A DNA stretch of 64,000 bases, taken from positions 148,575,405-148,639,404 of the forward strand of contig OX422221.1 of assembly GCA_949130495.1 (NCBI GenBank), written 5' to 3'. The notes under the pieces are model-generated. The model did not search any database. It saw only the letters and a program-made list of their open reading frames with translations, and was not told the DNA's origin. Positions 34,114-45,265 of the stretch are shown piece after piece; positions within the stretch are counted from its first letter, which is position 1, and each line of letters begins with the position of its first letter. The translations under genes and the position numbers were made by a program. The stretch comes from Sambucus nigra (Eukaryota; Streptophyta; Magnoliopsida; Dipsacales; Adoxaceae).

Positions 34114-34957
34114 TCCAAAATCTCAGCGCACTACGACTATTCTCATCTTTCTTCTATTCTAAAAAAAGTCTTTATTTCCCTCTACTCAGAATTATGTGGG
34201 GACTGATCCTCTAAAAACCTTTTTTCTTTCAAAAATGAATTTCAAAAAATTTTCAAAACCCTCAGAGGTACGTAGGCATCTCATCCACCTTACATGAGCA
34301 CGACCCCCTTATTTTTTCTCAAAATGCTATTCTTTTCTTATCCCCGAGAACGATGGTCCATTTTAACATATACATGAACAAAAGGATTATGTATGCCTTA
34401 ACGATCGGTATAGATAATTCAAAATGCAAAACTCATCAAGCGGCACAATTAGATGATAAAAAACTCCTTCATTTCATTATTCGCAATTTCGGTACGATTA
34501 CATCGGCATAGGGAGTCAAACGACTTCCCTCGTCAAGCCTACTCCTACCTTCCTAAAATAAAAATAAAAACAAGCCCCACTACTCCCAAAATAACCCTCA
34601 AATTATTTCCAAACACAGAACCACACCCATTATAAAAGCTTCACAAAACTCTACCCGTAACTACCAGAGGAACCAACCCCATCATCACACACATCCTGGG
34701 GTGCCCAAACTTCCCTTTCCTGAATTAAGTGTCATAGACGCTGTATAGAGCGATAAGCTTGGACTAGCTTAGGGAAAATCATAATGGCTCCCTCTATGGT
34801 GTTAGATATGGCAAACCACCTTTTCCCAGTCTCTAGAGCCAACATCTTGGCCACTACTTTCTTCCACAACCACTTCATGTAGTTCCTTGAGATGTGTCAG
34901 ACTCTACTAATAGATTGGGAGGGACGAATCGACAGACGATGATTCTCCAATAAAGAA
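34114..34957 (+). other. 3' untranslated part of the Tat/Ogre-like element
   Basis: It contains GTGGGGACTGATCC and AGAGGTACGTAGGCATCTCA shortly after integrase, a block I associate with the post-integrase region of Tat-type elements. No coding trace; the open frame 34453-34635 is not convincing. Confidence 0.45.
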
Positions 34958-35440
34958 CTAAGCCGCATGCGCATACGCTCTGTCAGGTCCTCCACAGGAA
35001 AGAAGTTTAGTGTCCACGGTGCACAATTTATTCCCAACCAAATTAGCGCAAAAGTCACGAGGGAAAGTAGAAAGAGGCCTGACTGCTGAAGGTGAAATAT
35101 GGAGAAGTCCCGCCAACAACTCCCTAGGGGATCGGTAAAACTTAGGCATAGCCGCTGGAATGCTAGGATTTATCCCCAACATGACAGAAAACTCTTCACA
35201 GGTCGGACAAATTTCTTCCAACCTGAAGCAAAAGACATGGTCTTCAGGGCACCAGAATTCCACGGTTGCCGTCAACATATTCCACCCTATGGGACGGTTG
35301 CGCCACAAGGAGACTCGTCGCATGTTAAAAGCATTGCAGTCAACATTATATGAATATATTGCTTCCAAGGTTTCGAGGTAGTTCGCAAACTCAATACTAC
35401 TAGGGAGAGCCATATCATAAAAGAAGAAGAAAGTGAGCAA
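34958..35440 (-). CDS. antisense ORF of the Tat/Ogre-like element (mobile-domain / DUF7745-like)
   Basis: Some Tat-lineage elements (e.g. Grande) carry an ORF in antisense between pol and the 3' LTR. This 160-codon open frame fits in place and content: ATVEFWCPEDHVFCFRLEEI and CPTCEEFSVMLGI match the pattern (fW.Pe...F.f...e.tpTleEf..ll) of plant mobile-domain/DUF7745-type proteins. The ATG at 35440 and a later one at 35410 (MALPSSIEFANY) are both possible; the second looks more like a true start. Function unknown. It is open while the sense genes are full of stops, but it is short and probably a truncated copy. Confidence 0.6.
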   Translation of the reverse strand: MLTFFFFYDMALPSSIEFANYLETLEAIYSYNVDCNAFNMRRVSLWRNRPIGWNMLTATVEFWCPEDHVFCFRLEEICPTCEEFSVMLGINPSIPAAMPKFYRSPRELLAGLLHISPSAVRPLSTFPRDFCANLVGNKLCTVDTKLLSCGGPDRAYAHAA

Positions 35441-35974
35441 AGAAGGATGTAAAGGAAAAAGAATGTGGAAGTGTGAAGAAAAGCTCCATCCATACCCCTA
35501 TTTATACTTGAAAAATCTCAAGAAAAGATAATAAACCCTGCAGAAATCATAGGAAAACTTACCCACCAAGTACAAAGCAATTGAAGAAAGTACAATCAAA
35601 GCCTTGGGTTAATTGGACTAGACTGACATGCCGATAGGCAGTACATGGATCATGTCAATCGGTAAATTCCTATTTTTGGGAAAATCCTTTTTTTCCTTTT
35701 TTGTCAAAACCAAAAATTCAATTAAGTAATTTTTATTCTAAGGTAATTACAAATTTTTTTCTTTGACTTATCCCATTTTAAAATAAATCCTTTTTCTAAT
35801 CCTTTTTAATTATTTTTACAGTCTCAGCAGCAAAGCAAAAAGAGCATGTTCATTGGTCATTAACAAAAAGAAATTAACAAAAAAAGTTCATTATATTTGC
35901 ATAGATATTTGCTGTGTTACATTGTTTTGTAAGAAACACAAAAAAATATACAGCGGGACTCAACCCAAAACCAC
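35441..35974. other. non-coding DNA upstream of the antisense ORF
   Basis: It holds CATGCCGATAGGCAGTACAT, a hairpin word like those in the Tat LTR, and AT-rich sequence. A TATTTATACTTG at about 35497-35508 (reverse complement side) could serve the antisense ORF; this is speculative. Confidence 0.35.
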
Positions 35975-35983
35975 CTACAATCC

Positions 35984-36010
35984 CCTCTCTCTCTCTCTCT
36001 CTCTCTCTCT
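35984..36010. repeat. (CT)n microsatellite
   Basis: Uninterrupted CT dinucleotides over about 27 bp. Confidence 0.95.
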
Positions 36011-36320
36011 AAGAGCCCCCTCCTTATGACGCTCCTTCTTCCCTCTGTGGTGAGATGACGTGCCACCACTCCCAGAGCCCGACCCTTCATCAGACGAGGA
36101 AAATGACACCATATAAGAAGGAACTAGAATCACATCCTTAATGTGGGTAGTCATCGAAGATATCCAGTCCCTAATATCCCTCAACCAAGTGGTGGAGACA
36201 CGGATGTGCTGTAAAATAAAACAGAAAGAGAAAATCAGTCAGTCTGAGGCAAAAGAAGAAATAAGGAAATCAAAAGACAAAGAGACAAAAAGTATACCCC
36301 AAGTTGAAGGACCTCCTCTA

Positions 36321-37035
36321 TCAATACCAACTCCTACGACTCCATTGCATTAGGACGGTGCAGCATACACATCGACCCTCCATCTGAACCTCGAATGTGT
36401 TGTTACCAGGCGAGAAAATCCGTACAAAGGGAGCCTCCGAAGTTGTCGTCATCGCAGATGATGTCGTCGCACCGCATGCACCGTGGGAGGACCTCATCCG
36501 CCGACTCGAGCCTGCGCAAGGAAGAGGCATTGCATCATATATGTTGGGTGTCATCATCCAGTCGACATAAAGTCCATATAATCATACATCACCGCCGTGT
36601 CAGTATATGACGAGTAAGGCTCACCCATCATTGCCGCCACCAGGGCGTCGTCTGACATCTCCCGCACTTGCCTCATGAACACTGGGGGCTTCGTTGGTGG
36701 AACCGCGACCTCATCCTCCACAATCTGTCGAAATACTCTCTCCTCGAGGTACCAAGAATAACCAAACTCATGCGCTAACAGACGCCACATCTGAGCATGT
36801 CCCCAGTTACCCTCATATGCTAGATAGCCGCCCCCATGGATAAAAGGTCACACGCAAATTCACCAGCAAGAGAAAAAAAGATCAATCTCAACAAAATGTC
36901 ATCAAGGTAGAAAAGATGAATTTTCCCCAAAATTAATTCATTAAGGTGATGAATAATTACAAAAATGCCACGTGCCTTGTATGTCCACAGATAAGTCAAA
37001 ATTTTTACAAGTATGGGAAGTCGGCATCCGACCAA
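36321..37035 (-). pseudogene. possible further exons of the antisense ORF
   Basis: Three minus-strand frames lie between the antisense ORF and the 3' LTR: 36820-37035, 36554-36790 (AHEFGYSWYLEERVFRQIVE, VREMSDDALVAAMMGEPYSS) and 36321-36557. Codon composition at 36554-36790 looks like real coding sequence. I cannot name a family; they may be upstream or unrelated parts of the same antisense transcription unit. Confidence 0.35.
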
Positions 37036-37110
37036 GCCTAAAATTGTTGCCCGAGCAACTTTAAGAGCTAAATGTTCGATATTCGTGTAAAAACTTCAAG
37101 CATGAAACAT

Positions 37111-37119
37111 TGGGGGCTT
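37111..37119 (+). other. polypurine tract of the Tat-type 3' end
   Basis: TGGGGGCTT directly before an LTR start TGTTGATAC at 37121. This is where plus-strand DNA synthesis would start. Confidence 0.55.
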
Positions 37120-38199
37120 CTGTTGATACAAAAAATTACCTTACTACATGGACCAACCGCATACTGAGACGTGCTTATGACACACCGACTAATTAAATCT
37201 CGGGTGATCAGTCCTAAATTAAATTAAAACAGGTTTCTCAGTTGGTTCATTCTTAGCATCACTATCGAAAACTTTTTAATTACTAATCACTTAAGTGAAA
37301 TTTGACCGGTGTCAAATTTTATCTTTCATTAACTCGATAAAATAACTCATGCGCAAATAATAATTAAACATTGACAATATGCTATAATTCAATCCATCAC
37401 ACAATATATAAAGAATAAGTCTTGCCGAGTCAACAATCGGCTAAAAATCCAAAATTGCTAAATAAAACCAGCACAATCAAAAATTGAATATCTGAAATAA
37501 TGCCAATGGACATCATGTCCCATTAGAGAGTACTAAATTGAGATCCTACACTAGATCCGAATAAATGAATCATCTATGCAAAGTCTCGCTAGCCCCCACA
37601 GAGCTGTAGCTACGAGTCCCTAGACTGAATCCTCAAATCTGGCGTCTCTGTGGCTCAATACCTAAAAGGGTTTTGAAAATATTTTGATAGAAAGAGTTAG
37701 TACTCAAAACATTTTGAAAATATTTAGCAAGTGTTTATCACTGTAAGATGAGTTATTGATTACACATGTTAAGATTTTGCGTACACTCTCTTGAGTTGCC
37801 TCACCCCTCCTCTATAGTGCACGCCTAACGTCCCATACTTAGCCCACCTACCCAAGATAATTGAACTATAGTATTCAACTGAACTCATCTATGCGACTAA
37901 GTTCCCATACCGCCCACTTAGTATGTAATAGTAACCATATCTCATGATTTATATACATAGATAACTGTTCACACTTTGTTACATTTAACCGATTTATAAT
38001 TAAGTTTCCCTACTTAATTTTCTTTTAGATGTAATCACGACATCTCATTATCTACTAACTCGCATAAGAAGATTATTAATACAATATACATTTCACACAC
38101 AATATATATTTATAAATTCATTCATTACTAATATGTCCTCTTAACACACATCAAGGAATCTTGATTAGGATTGGTCCATCGACACTAAGTAAGAGTTTG

Positions 38200-38560
38200 G
38201 TTCGGAATGTCACCTCGATCCCAAGTTCATTTCAGGTAGTGGTTCGAAAAAATCACCTCGACCCCACTAATGAAATTTTATATATAGATTGGTTCGGAAC
38301 TATTTTATCACGACCCCAAATCATTATTTCCATATATTAGTTCAGAATCCTACCTCGACCCTAATATAGGCAAATATACCTTAGGTATTATATCCACCTA
38401 AGTATCAATATAATTTAGTATGTGTACACACAACCTAATAAACATGCTCGTACGTAATATTTATCTCGAATATTAACTATACTCTTTAATTCATACTAGT
38501 TCGGAATCCTACCTCGACCCTAGTATAATCAAATGTACTTTAGGTATTCACTCCACCTAA
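38200..38560 (-). repeat. GGTTCGGAAT...CTCGACCC subrepeats in solo LTR
   Basis: TTGGTTCGGAATGTCACCTC, GTGGTTCGAAAAAATCACCT, TTGGTTCGGAACTATTTTAT, TAGTTCAGAATCCTACCTCG and TAGTTCGGAATCCTACCTCG recur about every 50-140 bp. The last two are part of a duplicated segment (about 38335-38460 and 38490-38620) that also repeats TTTAGGTATT..CACCTAAGTAT. Confidence 0.6.
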
Positions 38561-39001
38561 GTATCTATATAATTTAGTAGGTATACATATAACCTAATAA
38601 TCATGCTCGTACGTAATATTTCTCTCGGATATTCACCGTACTTATTAATTTATGATTTATATCACTATCACATTTTAATTGAGTATTCACGCAACTCTAA
38701 GGGCCCTAGTTACCCCTCCATTCATTTCACTAGTTAAGCTATCTCTAGCCTACTGGTATACTCCTTGGAATGGCGTTCACTCTCTCCATAACTCAAATAC
38801 CAAATTTTTGATGCACTACTCGATCGGTTTATCCTTGTCGGTCCATCTCTTCAAATCTCCCACTTAATGATTATAACGGACCCCACTATACACCTTCTGG
38901 TACTCTTTAAGTCCCTACATAGGTATAATATAATCATTAAGGTTCTCCTCAAGCGTCAACAATCAAATAAAACTCAACCAACAAAATAACCCAAAATTAG
39001 A

Positions 39002-39090
39002 TTGGGTCGATTGATCAACATTTATAGGTCGATCGATCGACTCCATCGATCGATCGACATTCAAGGCTCGATCGATCGATCGAGCAGTGA
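39002..39090. repeat. TCGATCGATCGA palindrome cluster
   Basis: GGTCGATTGATCAAC, GGTCGATCGATCGACTCC, CATCGATCGATCGACATT and GCTCGATCGATCGATCGAGC follow each other; the last is a 20-bp perfect palindrome. The cluster lies about 430-520 nt after the predicted donor of this LTR. Confidence 0.8.
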
Positions 39091-40627
39091 CATACGTAGT
39101 TCTTCTTCTTCTTCATTTATTTTTCACCATATTCAATTATCTAACTCACATGATAATCCATCAAACTTATAACCAATGATACCAAACCATTCCTACATAC
39201 TCTAGGATGATTTCCAACGATTGAAACCTCATAAATCTTCACAATTTAGTCAAGAATAATTCAAATCTTCTAATTATTCAAGAACCCTAAAAAATGTTCT
39301 TCCCATATTTTAAATCATAAATCCAGATTAAATTCGTTTTCATCACCAAGTCTTCTATGATTTCAAATCCTCTATAGGTCTAAATAATTCTACATGCAAA
39401 TCCTTAACCATAATGCATTTTATTCAATTCTTTTTCGGCAACAATATTCATCAAATCATATTATTCATAAATCCTACACATGGATATTATAACTCAATTT
39501 AATTTGAAAATAACCACTTGCCTTATTTAAAGATGATCTGATTTTATGATTGTTGTTGGTGATTGATTGCCTTTCTCCTCCAATCTTCCTTCCTAACTAG
39601 TTTGTGGTGCAAGAACCCTTTGAATCCTTCACTAATTCTTCCTTAAGCTTTGAGAATTGTTTCTCTATTCTCTCTAATGGCTTGTGTGTGTTTTTTTGTC
39701 CTCTATCCCTACCCTCCAACTCTTATAATCTGATTTAGAGTTTGTAAATTCGTAGGTCTCCTCTCCCGCATTTGCCAGAAGACTAAAATGCCCTCGTATG
39801 GTCCCGATTTAGCCCAAAAATTCCCCGATACTCGACTAGTACCCCCAGGTATACCATTTTGACTATTTTGATCCATAAGGACCCATCCATGACCTCTAAA
39901 TTATCATTTGAGTCACTAAAATATATTTCTCATTTCTCACCTCGAAATAGTCTACACACGACTCCCAGTGAGACAATAACAAATATGCCCATATCACTCG
40001 CTATGACATATGTCAAATTTACTATCAATATTTACTATTCGCACACATAGTAAATCTCATAATATAATATTAATCTTTATTTGGCTCTCAATTAATATTG
40101 AATCATCACATTTATTATTTAATCACATTAAATTACCTCGCACATATAATTTAACTAAAACGTATTTTCTTAATTAATTAACTCATAAATACGTAAAAAT
40201 ATGGGGTATTACAGTGCTATATAGTGGAAGGTTAATCTTAGTCAGCAAGGATGAAGTGACGACCTACTGAGGGATGCTGACCAACCTGTCAATGAAGACC
40301 GACCAACACCAGGAAGGCCGACCAATAATGAAGTAAAATGCCAACAGTTGTATACATAAATGATTGTACAGATGTAAATGTCTACGTTGTGAAGACATTC
40401 CATCCTTTGATATTCCAACATTTATACACCCTTAGGGGCTATAAATACGTTGTAAACCCTACATCCAAGGGGACGAGACAAGAGGCAATTGAACAAGCCC
40501 AAAGCAATATACAACAGTGGACGTAGGCTCTTCCTTTAAGCCGAACCACTTTAAAAATATTTTTTCTCTTTTACTTATATTTATCTGTGATCAATTGATT
40601 ATCCTAGTCTAGTTTTTTGCATCAATA

Positions 40628-41383
40628 AAGATGAAGAGGTATATAAGTTATACCTTGCTTCTTAAAATTTCTATAGCCATTTTTCCTGAAAAGGTTAACT
40701 GGACCATAAGACCATTGGTGCTGTTGATAATAGTCGTCTTTTAAAGTACTTAAGAATTCGCATGAAAACAGTGAAGATTGGATTAATGTTGGGAACTACT
40801 ATGCAATATTAATATTTCATGAGACAAGTTGTTAATAAAATTTCTTCATCACTTTTGAAGTAATTATCTTCAAAATGCAGGTGCCTTAACTGAAAATTCT
40901 CATACTACTATAAAAATCCTACAACTAGAACCTTAAAACGCAAGCAATATTATCACAAGTTGAAACTAATTCAAAATTCAGTTTCTTTTCTTCCCAAAGT
41001 ATAAGCCTTATATACCACACATTTATTACAGAAAAATTAGTGGATGTATATTGTTGTTAACTACTATGATTTATACAATGAACATAACATTCAGATTCCT
41101 ATCTTTATGGAGGCTTTTCAAAATTAAATTTTTAGATTTGACACTAAACAATGCACTAGCAGGGAGGTATTGAGCAAGAGCATAACTGTTTGTTAGTACA
41201 AGAAATTTCCACATCAATTTCACCAAGTCCTGCAAAACTATGGCAATAAATCTTCTCATACACCACTAAACAATAGAGATTTACATAATGAAATTAAATA
41301 CAACATTTAATTGCGTAATAAATATTAATTCACTTATCTAGGTGTCACAATTTCCACTAGACCCACGGAGAACAATAACCCCA
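40628..41383. other. unassigned DNA between Tat 3' LTR and Helitron
   Basis: AT-rich, no coding or repeat signature that I recognise. A minus-strand frame at 41071-41259 shows no known domain. Confidence 0.4.
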
Positions 41384-41539
41384 TCCTTTATATATTATAA
41401 AACTCCCATCAAGCTTTTATTACCCTGGCTTGTAAGATTGTCCAAGTGCACAAATTACATTAAACCCAACCCATATTATAATTATACCAACACAAATGTC
41501 TGCAACAACAACAGACCCTTTTCAATTCAACCCTCAATC

Positions 41540-41670
41540 CCCTATAACTCGATTCTCAACCTTTAAAATCCTCTGTAACCCGATTCTCTACAGCTAACAG
41601 CCGATTCTAATAAAATCCTCAAAATCCCCCATAATCCGATTCTCTACAGCTAACTTCTGATTCCAATCCT
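41540..41670 (+). repeat. CGATTCTCTACAGCTAAC subrepeats near the Helitron left end
   Basis: CCCGATTCTCTACAGCTAAC at about 41579 recurs as TCCGATTCTCTACAGCTAAC at about 41637, each followed by a second GATTC-T word, within C-rich sequence. Confidence 0.6.
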
Positions 41671-42402
41671 ATAACTAAAACCCTCTACGACACTTCATCT
41701 TCATTCTCCCATTATCCTCCAGCTATAATCTCCGATTTAACTCCTAAATTAATTCAATAACATCTATAGTTATTATCTAGCTGCCTATTTGATATTGGAA
41801 TGTGTAAAGGCATATATGATATATAAAGATTTTCGTGGAGCTCATTTGGATTCTCACAAAATTGTTAAGCAACATCTTAGGGCATTATCACATTCGGGTA
41901 AAGCAACATCTGCTACTTGAGCAATTGATCAAGTAAGTTTAACAGTTCTTACTATATCTATTTCAATGTTTAAATTATAAATGAGACTGAGCATAAGTAA
42001 AATCAAGAAAGTTTTTCATTTATACAACTATATATGTTTGAATAGTCACTGATTTGTTCAATGAAAAAATATCAGTTTATGTCATGGGTTGAAAATCATA
42101 TCTTTGTAATGGAGAAGGCATTACTATTTCCCCTATATAAATAGTTCCAATTTAATGTTCTATGAAATGTCTCAAATAATACAGAAAATAATGTTTTAAA
42201 ATTTTTTGAATAATACACCATTTTCAATTTAAACACCTGCGTGTTGAAAAGAAATAGTGGTTGTTGATGAAATTATTTTTGTATGTTTGTTTTTTCTTAT
42301 TGATGGTTGAAAATATTTTGGTTATTTTTTACTCAATAATTCCTTTAATCTGTATCAAACTCTGTAAATAGTTGCATTTTATGAATCAATGCATATTTCT
42401 AG

Positions 42403-45265
42403 GAATATGATTCACTTTCTAAAATTGTTCTGTAAAAGATTGATGCTAATGAAACATCGCTAATAACTGAAGATATGTGCACTCAATTTAACGATAATTT
42501 GATTGTTGTCGTTATCTCGACTACAGTCAGACAATTTAGCGGTATCTAAAATTTTATGTGTTTATCATTAGTATTATTACGTATACATATTTATGTCTCA
42601 ACTACAAATTCATCTTCAATTATTTTTTCCTCTGGCGATGTTTCTCTTTCAGCAACTAACGTAACAAAAGTTTAAATCAACCCAGATGTTTAGTCAAGTG
42701 ACGATTAAAATCCAAGTAAGCATATACATTTTCCAAGTTATTTTATAACAGCGGACATTAAATCTTATGCTCAGCTCCTAAACTAAAGTTTAAATTCTTC
42801 AATATCAAATTATTGTTCAATTTATGAATTTCAATGACATGTTACGTACATAAATCAGATATACTTTTCAATATATTCTTAGTGACCTCAAGATAAATAG
42901 CATACTGTCTTCATGTTCTCCTGCTTATAAATTTTTTAAACATCGTATTTTGTGTCAAAGTCTTATTCTATCATTTAGCGTAATTTCTGCATTTGGATTA
43001 GAATTTCATTTCATCCACATGGACCTCAATATAAATATTAAATTTTTTTCATGTCTTGCTTGAAAAATCCTAATACAACGTGTGTTGAGTCAAAACCTCA
43101 TTCTACCATTTAACTTCATTTCTGCATTTGGATCACACTTTTATTTCTTCAACAACATCAACAATAATGGTAGCATTTTTAATGCCACAAGATATTAAGC
43201 CATTCTTCATCATAGACCTCACAGTTACTCATAAGGTCATCAATTAAAGTAATGTGCTCGGACACGTAAGATATATGTTTCCATGATACATTCAATCATC
43301 AATTGTTTTCTATATTATGAGGGAAACTATTTTCTCCACATGTTTGGTTTCATTTCATAGCACAGAGTAATTGGTGGCAGACAATACTGATCATTGTCTC
43401 TAGAACCACTGCCAGCAAGTCTTTTGGTTTAATTTATTAAATTTCAACACTTTGTAAGTAGAACATATCGTAAAAACTGAATTACTCCTCATGCTGAAGC
43501 AACCATTCATGAAAAAGTATTATGTTTTATTTCCAATCATAACTTCATATGCCAAATTTTACTTTATTACTTATGTCGGTCATAATCATGCTAGGTTTTA
43601 TAACATCTGCTCTGATTGTCGTGGTATTAACCTTGGTTGGCTACATACATATAGTAAAACGTGTTCATGTTCTCCTACTGGGAAAATGCTAATACATCGT
43701 ATTTTGTGTCAAAACCTCATTCAATCATTTATCGTAATTTCTGATTTTTATTAGAATTTCATTTCATCCACATTGACCTTAATACAAATATCAAGTTGTC
43801 TTCATGTCCTCTTGCCTGAAAAATCCTAAAACATCGTATGTTGAGTGAAAACATCATTCTAGCATTGAGCTTCATTTCTACATTTAGAGTACAATTTCAT
43901 TTCTTCAACAACATCAACAATAAATGGTTGCCTTTTTTATGCCACAATATCTTAAGCCATTCTTCCTCATAGACCACACACTTAGTCCATCATAGTATCA
44001 TTGTGGAACTCAATTACATTTATTCTTAGTCAAACAGATAATATGTTAATTTACTTCAACCAACTGTGCTAATTAAATGGAATATTAATTATCTATTTAC
44101 TTAACTAATTTTTCTTATTTACTTTTCAATTCTTCAATTTATTTTAATCTCTATAATTTTCCTTTTTTTCTACATTAATTTATATAGGCTACAAATAAAA
44201 TAAAGACCAATCTTCCTTGCATTCAATCCAATAAGAGGAGAAGCTTTCACTGTTAACAATTCAGCAGACTGGAGAATAATTGAAGATATTTTAACCCTAC
44301 GTTCGAACACACCCAACAAGGTATTTTATTAAAAATATTATTTTAAAATATTACAATAATTAGTTTCTAATAATATAATTTCTACAGGTTTTATATGTCA
44401 TTTGCGAAGTCACAATCACAGGTATAGATGAACAAGTTAGGTAGTTTTATGCAGACTGCAACAAATACAACAAATAGTTGAAACAAAATAATTCATTTTT
44501 CTTCTGTGAAACGTGCAATTCGGACGAGCTTCTACCTTCACCAAGGTATGCGGATCGATAAATTTAATTTCTTTATTTTCATTTATTATTATTTACATAA
44601 TACAACTCTCTTTTATAAATAGGTACAAAATTCAAATTACTGTAAAGGCCAACACACTTTGCACCAACATTTGTGATCTTTAACAAAGAGGTTGAGTCTT
44701 TAATATATGTCCCTGTTTCAGAGCTAGCACAAATGAATTCTACCAGTAGCATTTGATTGGTTTCAACATTATATATTTACTATATTATGATTACCAATTT
44801 TTACTTTTTCTATATCACACATTAACTTACTTTTTTCTTCCAGCTCATTAATCATCCTTTTCCAATGGTCGTCAATAAAATCATCGGTACCTCTCACATC
44901 TTCCGACTGAAACTTAATAACTTCAACTTAATTCGTGGATATGAAAATTACACAGTTTCAAACATTTTACTTGATACAATTCGGGGAGATACCTCAACAA
45001 ATGACATCACCAATCAAAAGCTAATATATTTTTATTACACATATAATACATATATTTTTTTTAAAACTCTAACTATATATAATTTTTATAATAGAAAAAA
45101 GAATCACTCAATGTCTTTCACGATACTATCATTATAAATGACACTCAAACCATCATTGGTGTGAGTCAAATTTCACATCAAGTTTCACCATCACATGCAA
45201 ACATCTCTTCTGATATTGAAGCTGAAATTGAAAACACTCAAAGAAGGAAGCGAGCCATCAAGTGA
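42403..45265 (+). pseudogene. RPA1-like single-strand DNA binding protein (OB folds), decayed
   Basis: RPA1 binds single-stranded DNA in replication; Helitron-borne copies may aid rolling-circle transposition. Readable exons: 42403-42541 (FNDNLIVVVISTTVRQFS), 42653-42715 (TNVTKV then INPDV), 44188-44320, 44388-44545 (VLYVICEVTITGIDEQV and the FFCETCN zinc part), 44623-44750 (YKIQITVKANT), 44844-45018 (FPMVVNKIIGTSHIFRLKLN, YENYTVSNILLDTI) and about 45094-45265. Splice borders are GT-AG and phases fit. This is the central and C-terminal OB-fold order of RPA1. Damage: the conserved Trp before FYADC is TAG (44442), another Trp-type stop follows at 44477, and one zinc-ligand Cys is Tyr (CNKYN). 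There are three stops in the 42653 exon. The N-terminal part was not identified. Confidence 0.7.
42941..43985 (+). repeat. about 135-bp repeat in two tandem pairs, 754 bp apart, within an RPA intron
   Basis: CATCGTATTTTGTGTCAAAG starts at 42941; its relatives start at 43076 (CAACGTGTGTTGAGTCAAAA), 43695 (CATCGTATTTTGTGTCAAAA) and 43832 (CATCGTATGTTGAGTGAAAA). Spacing within pairs is 135 and 137 bp. Each second copy is followed by TTCAACAACATCAACAATAA and TTAAGCCATTCTTC, so a block of about 300 bp has been duplicated as a whole. Confidence 0.75.

Larger units (their letters stand above)
37662..39521 (-). other. predicted GC-AG intron within solo LTR 37176-40213
   Basis: The minus-strand donor is AAG|GCAAGTGG (39521), about 200 nt after the TATA-like box. 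The acceptor is ACCCTTTTAG|GTATTGAGCC (37663-37662), followed by CACAGAGACGCC. Same arrangement as in the other large LTRs. Confidence 0.45.
37176..40213 (-). mobile_element. solo LTR of a Tekay-like Ty3 element (3038 bp)
   Basis: On the minus strand it starts TGTAATACCCCATATTTTTA and ends GGTGTGTCATA (mutated CA). The target duplication GTGCT is perfect at 37171-37175 and 40214-40218. There is no primer site or internal region beside it, so it is a solo LTR left by recombination. It aligns with the solo LTR at 59016-62762 at its 3' end (CTAAT-AAAT..GGGYGATCA, TTCTTAGCATCACT). Repeated blocks with GGTTCGGAAT..CACCTCGACCC lie at 38200-38560. A TATA-like TTATAAG is at about 39728-39722. Confidence 0.8.
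37121..40627 (+). mobile_element. Tat-type 3' LTR (about 464 bp), split by a solo LTR
   Basis: The LTR starts TGTTGATACAAAAAATT and its end, reverse complemented, reads TATTGATGCAAAAAACT, a good inverted pair. It is interrupted at 37175/40214 by the minus-strand solo LTR. It contains a TATA box (CTATAAATAC, 40439-40448) and the GTGGACGTAGGCTCTTCC ... GCCGAACCACTT block. It does not resemble the 2.27-kb LTR region upstream of gag, so either the two ends come from different elements or one end has been exchanged. Confidence 0.6.

Noticed and set aside
35099..35381. Plus-strand frames opposite the antisense ORF
   Set aside because: They are shadows of the minus-strand mobile-domain-like frame, which carries the recognisable motif.
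8290..40213. LTR 8290-11437 and solo LTR 37176-40213 as the two ends of one element
   Set aside because: They are in opposite orientation, and the second has its own perfect target duplication as a solo LTR.
37121..40627. A 3.5-kb LTR starting TGTTGATAC
   Set aside because: Inside it a separate 3-kb LTR with its own perfect 5-bp duplication is evident; the host LTR is only about 464 bp.
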